Shown here: positions 63,538-64,000 of the stretch, piece after piece
Numbering within the stretch: the first letter of the stretch is position 1
How the letters are laid out: the number at the start of each line of letters is the position of its first letter
Assembly: GCA_963783045.1 (NCBI GenBank)
Contig: CAWAMD010000001.1
Span: 310,001 to 374,000, forward strand
Source of the DNA: CAWAMD01 sp963783045
GTDB taxonomy: Bacteria > Actinomycetota > Nitriliruptoria > Nitriliruptorales > Nitriliruptoraceae
DNA: 64,000 nt
Direction of reading: 5' to 3'
Program-made: the position numbers and the translations under genes
Notes under the pieces: model-generated
Seen by the model: only the letters and a program-made list of their open reading frames with translations
Database searches by the model: none
What the model was told of the DNA's origin: nothing

Positions 63538-64000
63538 GGCGGAGAACATCTCGAAGTCGTTCGGCGGCGTGCAGGCCGTGCTGCACATGTCGCTGTCGGT
63601 CCCCGACGACGGCATCGTCGCGATCATCGGCCCCAACGGGGCTGGCAAGTCGACGATGTTCAACCTGCTGAGCGGGGTCTATGCACCCGACGAGGGGCGC
63701 ATCATGCTCGACGGTCAGGACATCACGGGGCTCGAGCCCCACGAGACCAACCGCCTCGGGCTGGCCCGGACCTTCCAGAAGATCCGGCTGTTCAAGAAGC
63801 TCACGGTCCTGCACAACGTGGTCATCGGGTTCCAGCCGCGACGCCGCATCTCGGTGTGGCAGGTCGTGCTTCGCCGCGGGCTGCTGAACCGCGAGACACG
63901 CGAGACCCAGCAGCGTGCGATGGAGCTGCTCGAGTTCGTCGGCCTCGCCGACGTGGCCCACGAGACCGCGAGCACCCTGCCCTACGGCCGTCAGCGGATG
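63527..64000 (+). CDS. livG: Branched-chain amino acid ABC transporter ATPase LivG (3' end outside window)
   Basis: The first 158 residues of an ABC ATPase. Walker A is GPNGAGKST (35-43), the Q-loop reads LARTFQKIRLFKKLTV, and a LivG-type helical insert follows (GFQPRRRISVWQVVLRRGLL). The window ends at LPYGRQRM, which matches the LSGGQxx-type signature region in LivG (LPYGxQR). AAGGAGG lies six bases before GTG 63527. A livF gene is expected downstream. Confidence 0.93.
   Translation, partial: MLLEAENISKSFGGVQAVLHMSLSVPDDGIVAIIGPNGAGKSTMFNLLSGVYAPDEGRIMLDGQDITGLEPHETNRLGLARTFQKIRLFKKLTVLHNVVIGFQPRRRISVWQVVLRRGLLNRETRETQQRAMELLEFVGLADVAHETASTLPYGRQRM

Overview
The window is a gene-dense, very GC-rich segment of an actinobacterial chromosome. 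Two WhiB-family Fe-S regulators, TANNNT -10 elements placed 6-9 nt before start codons (leaderless mRNAs), and a neighbourhood matching the Mycobacterium ponA2-whiB4-Rv3680-Rv3679-Rv3678A-Rv3678c-Rv3677c region all point to Actinobacteria. An ATP-type PEP carboxykinase and selenocysteine genes suggest a lineage away from the mycobacteria. The genus cannot be named from the sequence.

Layout. 1-1.7 kb: end of a lipoyl E2 acyltransferase, an acyl carrier protein and a phosphopantetheinyl transferase. 2.2-4.5 kb: aspartokinase and aspartate-semialdehyde dehydrogenase. 4.6-8.4 kb: a PAS-GGDEF-EAL protein, a MazG-like protein, a cation efflux protein and tRNA-Pro(CGG). 8.5-18.5 kb: the conserved actinobacterial block, with metallophosphoesterase, PASTA-containing bifunctional PBP, WhiB, YbjN-like protein, two ArsA/Get3-type ATPases, NfeD/ClpP-class membrane protease, a second WhiB, a 46-aa DUF4177-like protein and RidA. 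18.5-21.9 kb: selB and selA. 22-29 kb: membrane protein, lipoprotein, HIT, NUDIX, haloalkane dehalogenase, metallo-beta-lactamase fold protein and a second lipoprotein. 29-35 kb: a dynamin-like GTPase, then a response regulator / subtilase / histidine kinase operon whose protease ends in 23 tryptophan-rich pentapeptides. 36-45 kb: acyl-CoA synthetase, diguanylate cyclase, acidic secreted protein, ECF sigma factor operon and pckA. 45-57 kb: MFS pump, AzlCD, hydrolase, large SNF2 ATPase, MsrA, peroxiredoxin, receiver protein, EamA and MFS transporters. 57-64 kb: an apparently GntR-controlled catabolic locus (MaoC hydratase, methyltransferase, GntR, SDR) and a branched-chain amino acid type ABC transporter cut off by the window end.

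Two cross-cutting features stand out. Eight otherwise well-conserved genes carry a single-base frame change, including three successive genes of the liv operon. This suggests assembly indels at least as strongly as gene decay. The intergenic regions also hold several repeat families: a 58-bp direct repeat, a 47-bp tandem repeat, REP-like hairpins, a 171-bp near-palindrome resembling a MITE, and a GGGCTAGTGGTC motif found three times.

The best candidate for an under-described system is the response regulator / Trp-pentad subtilase / histidine kinase operon at 31.0-35.0 kb.
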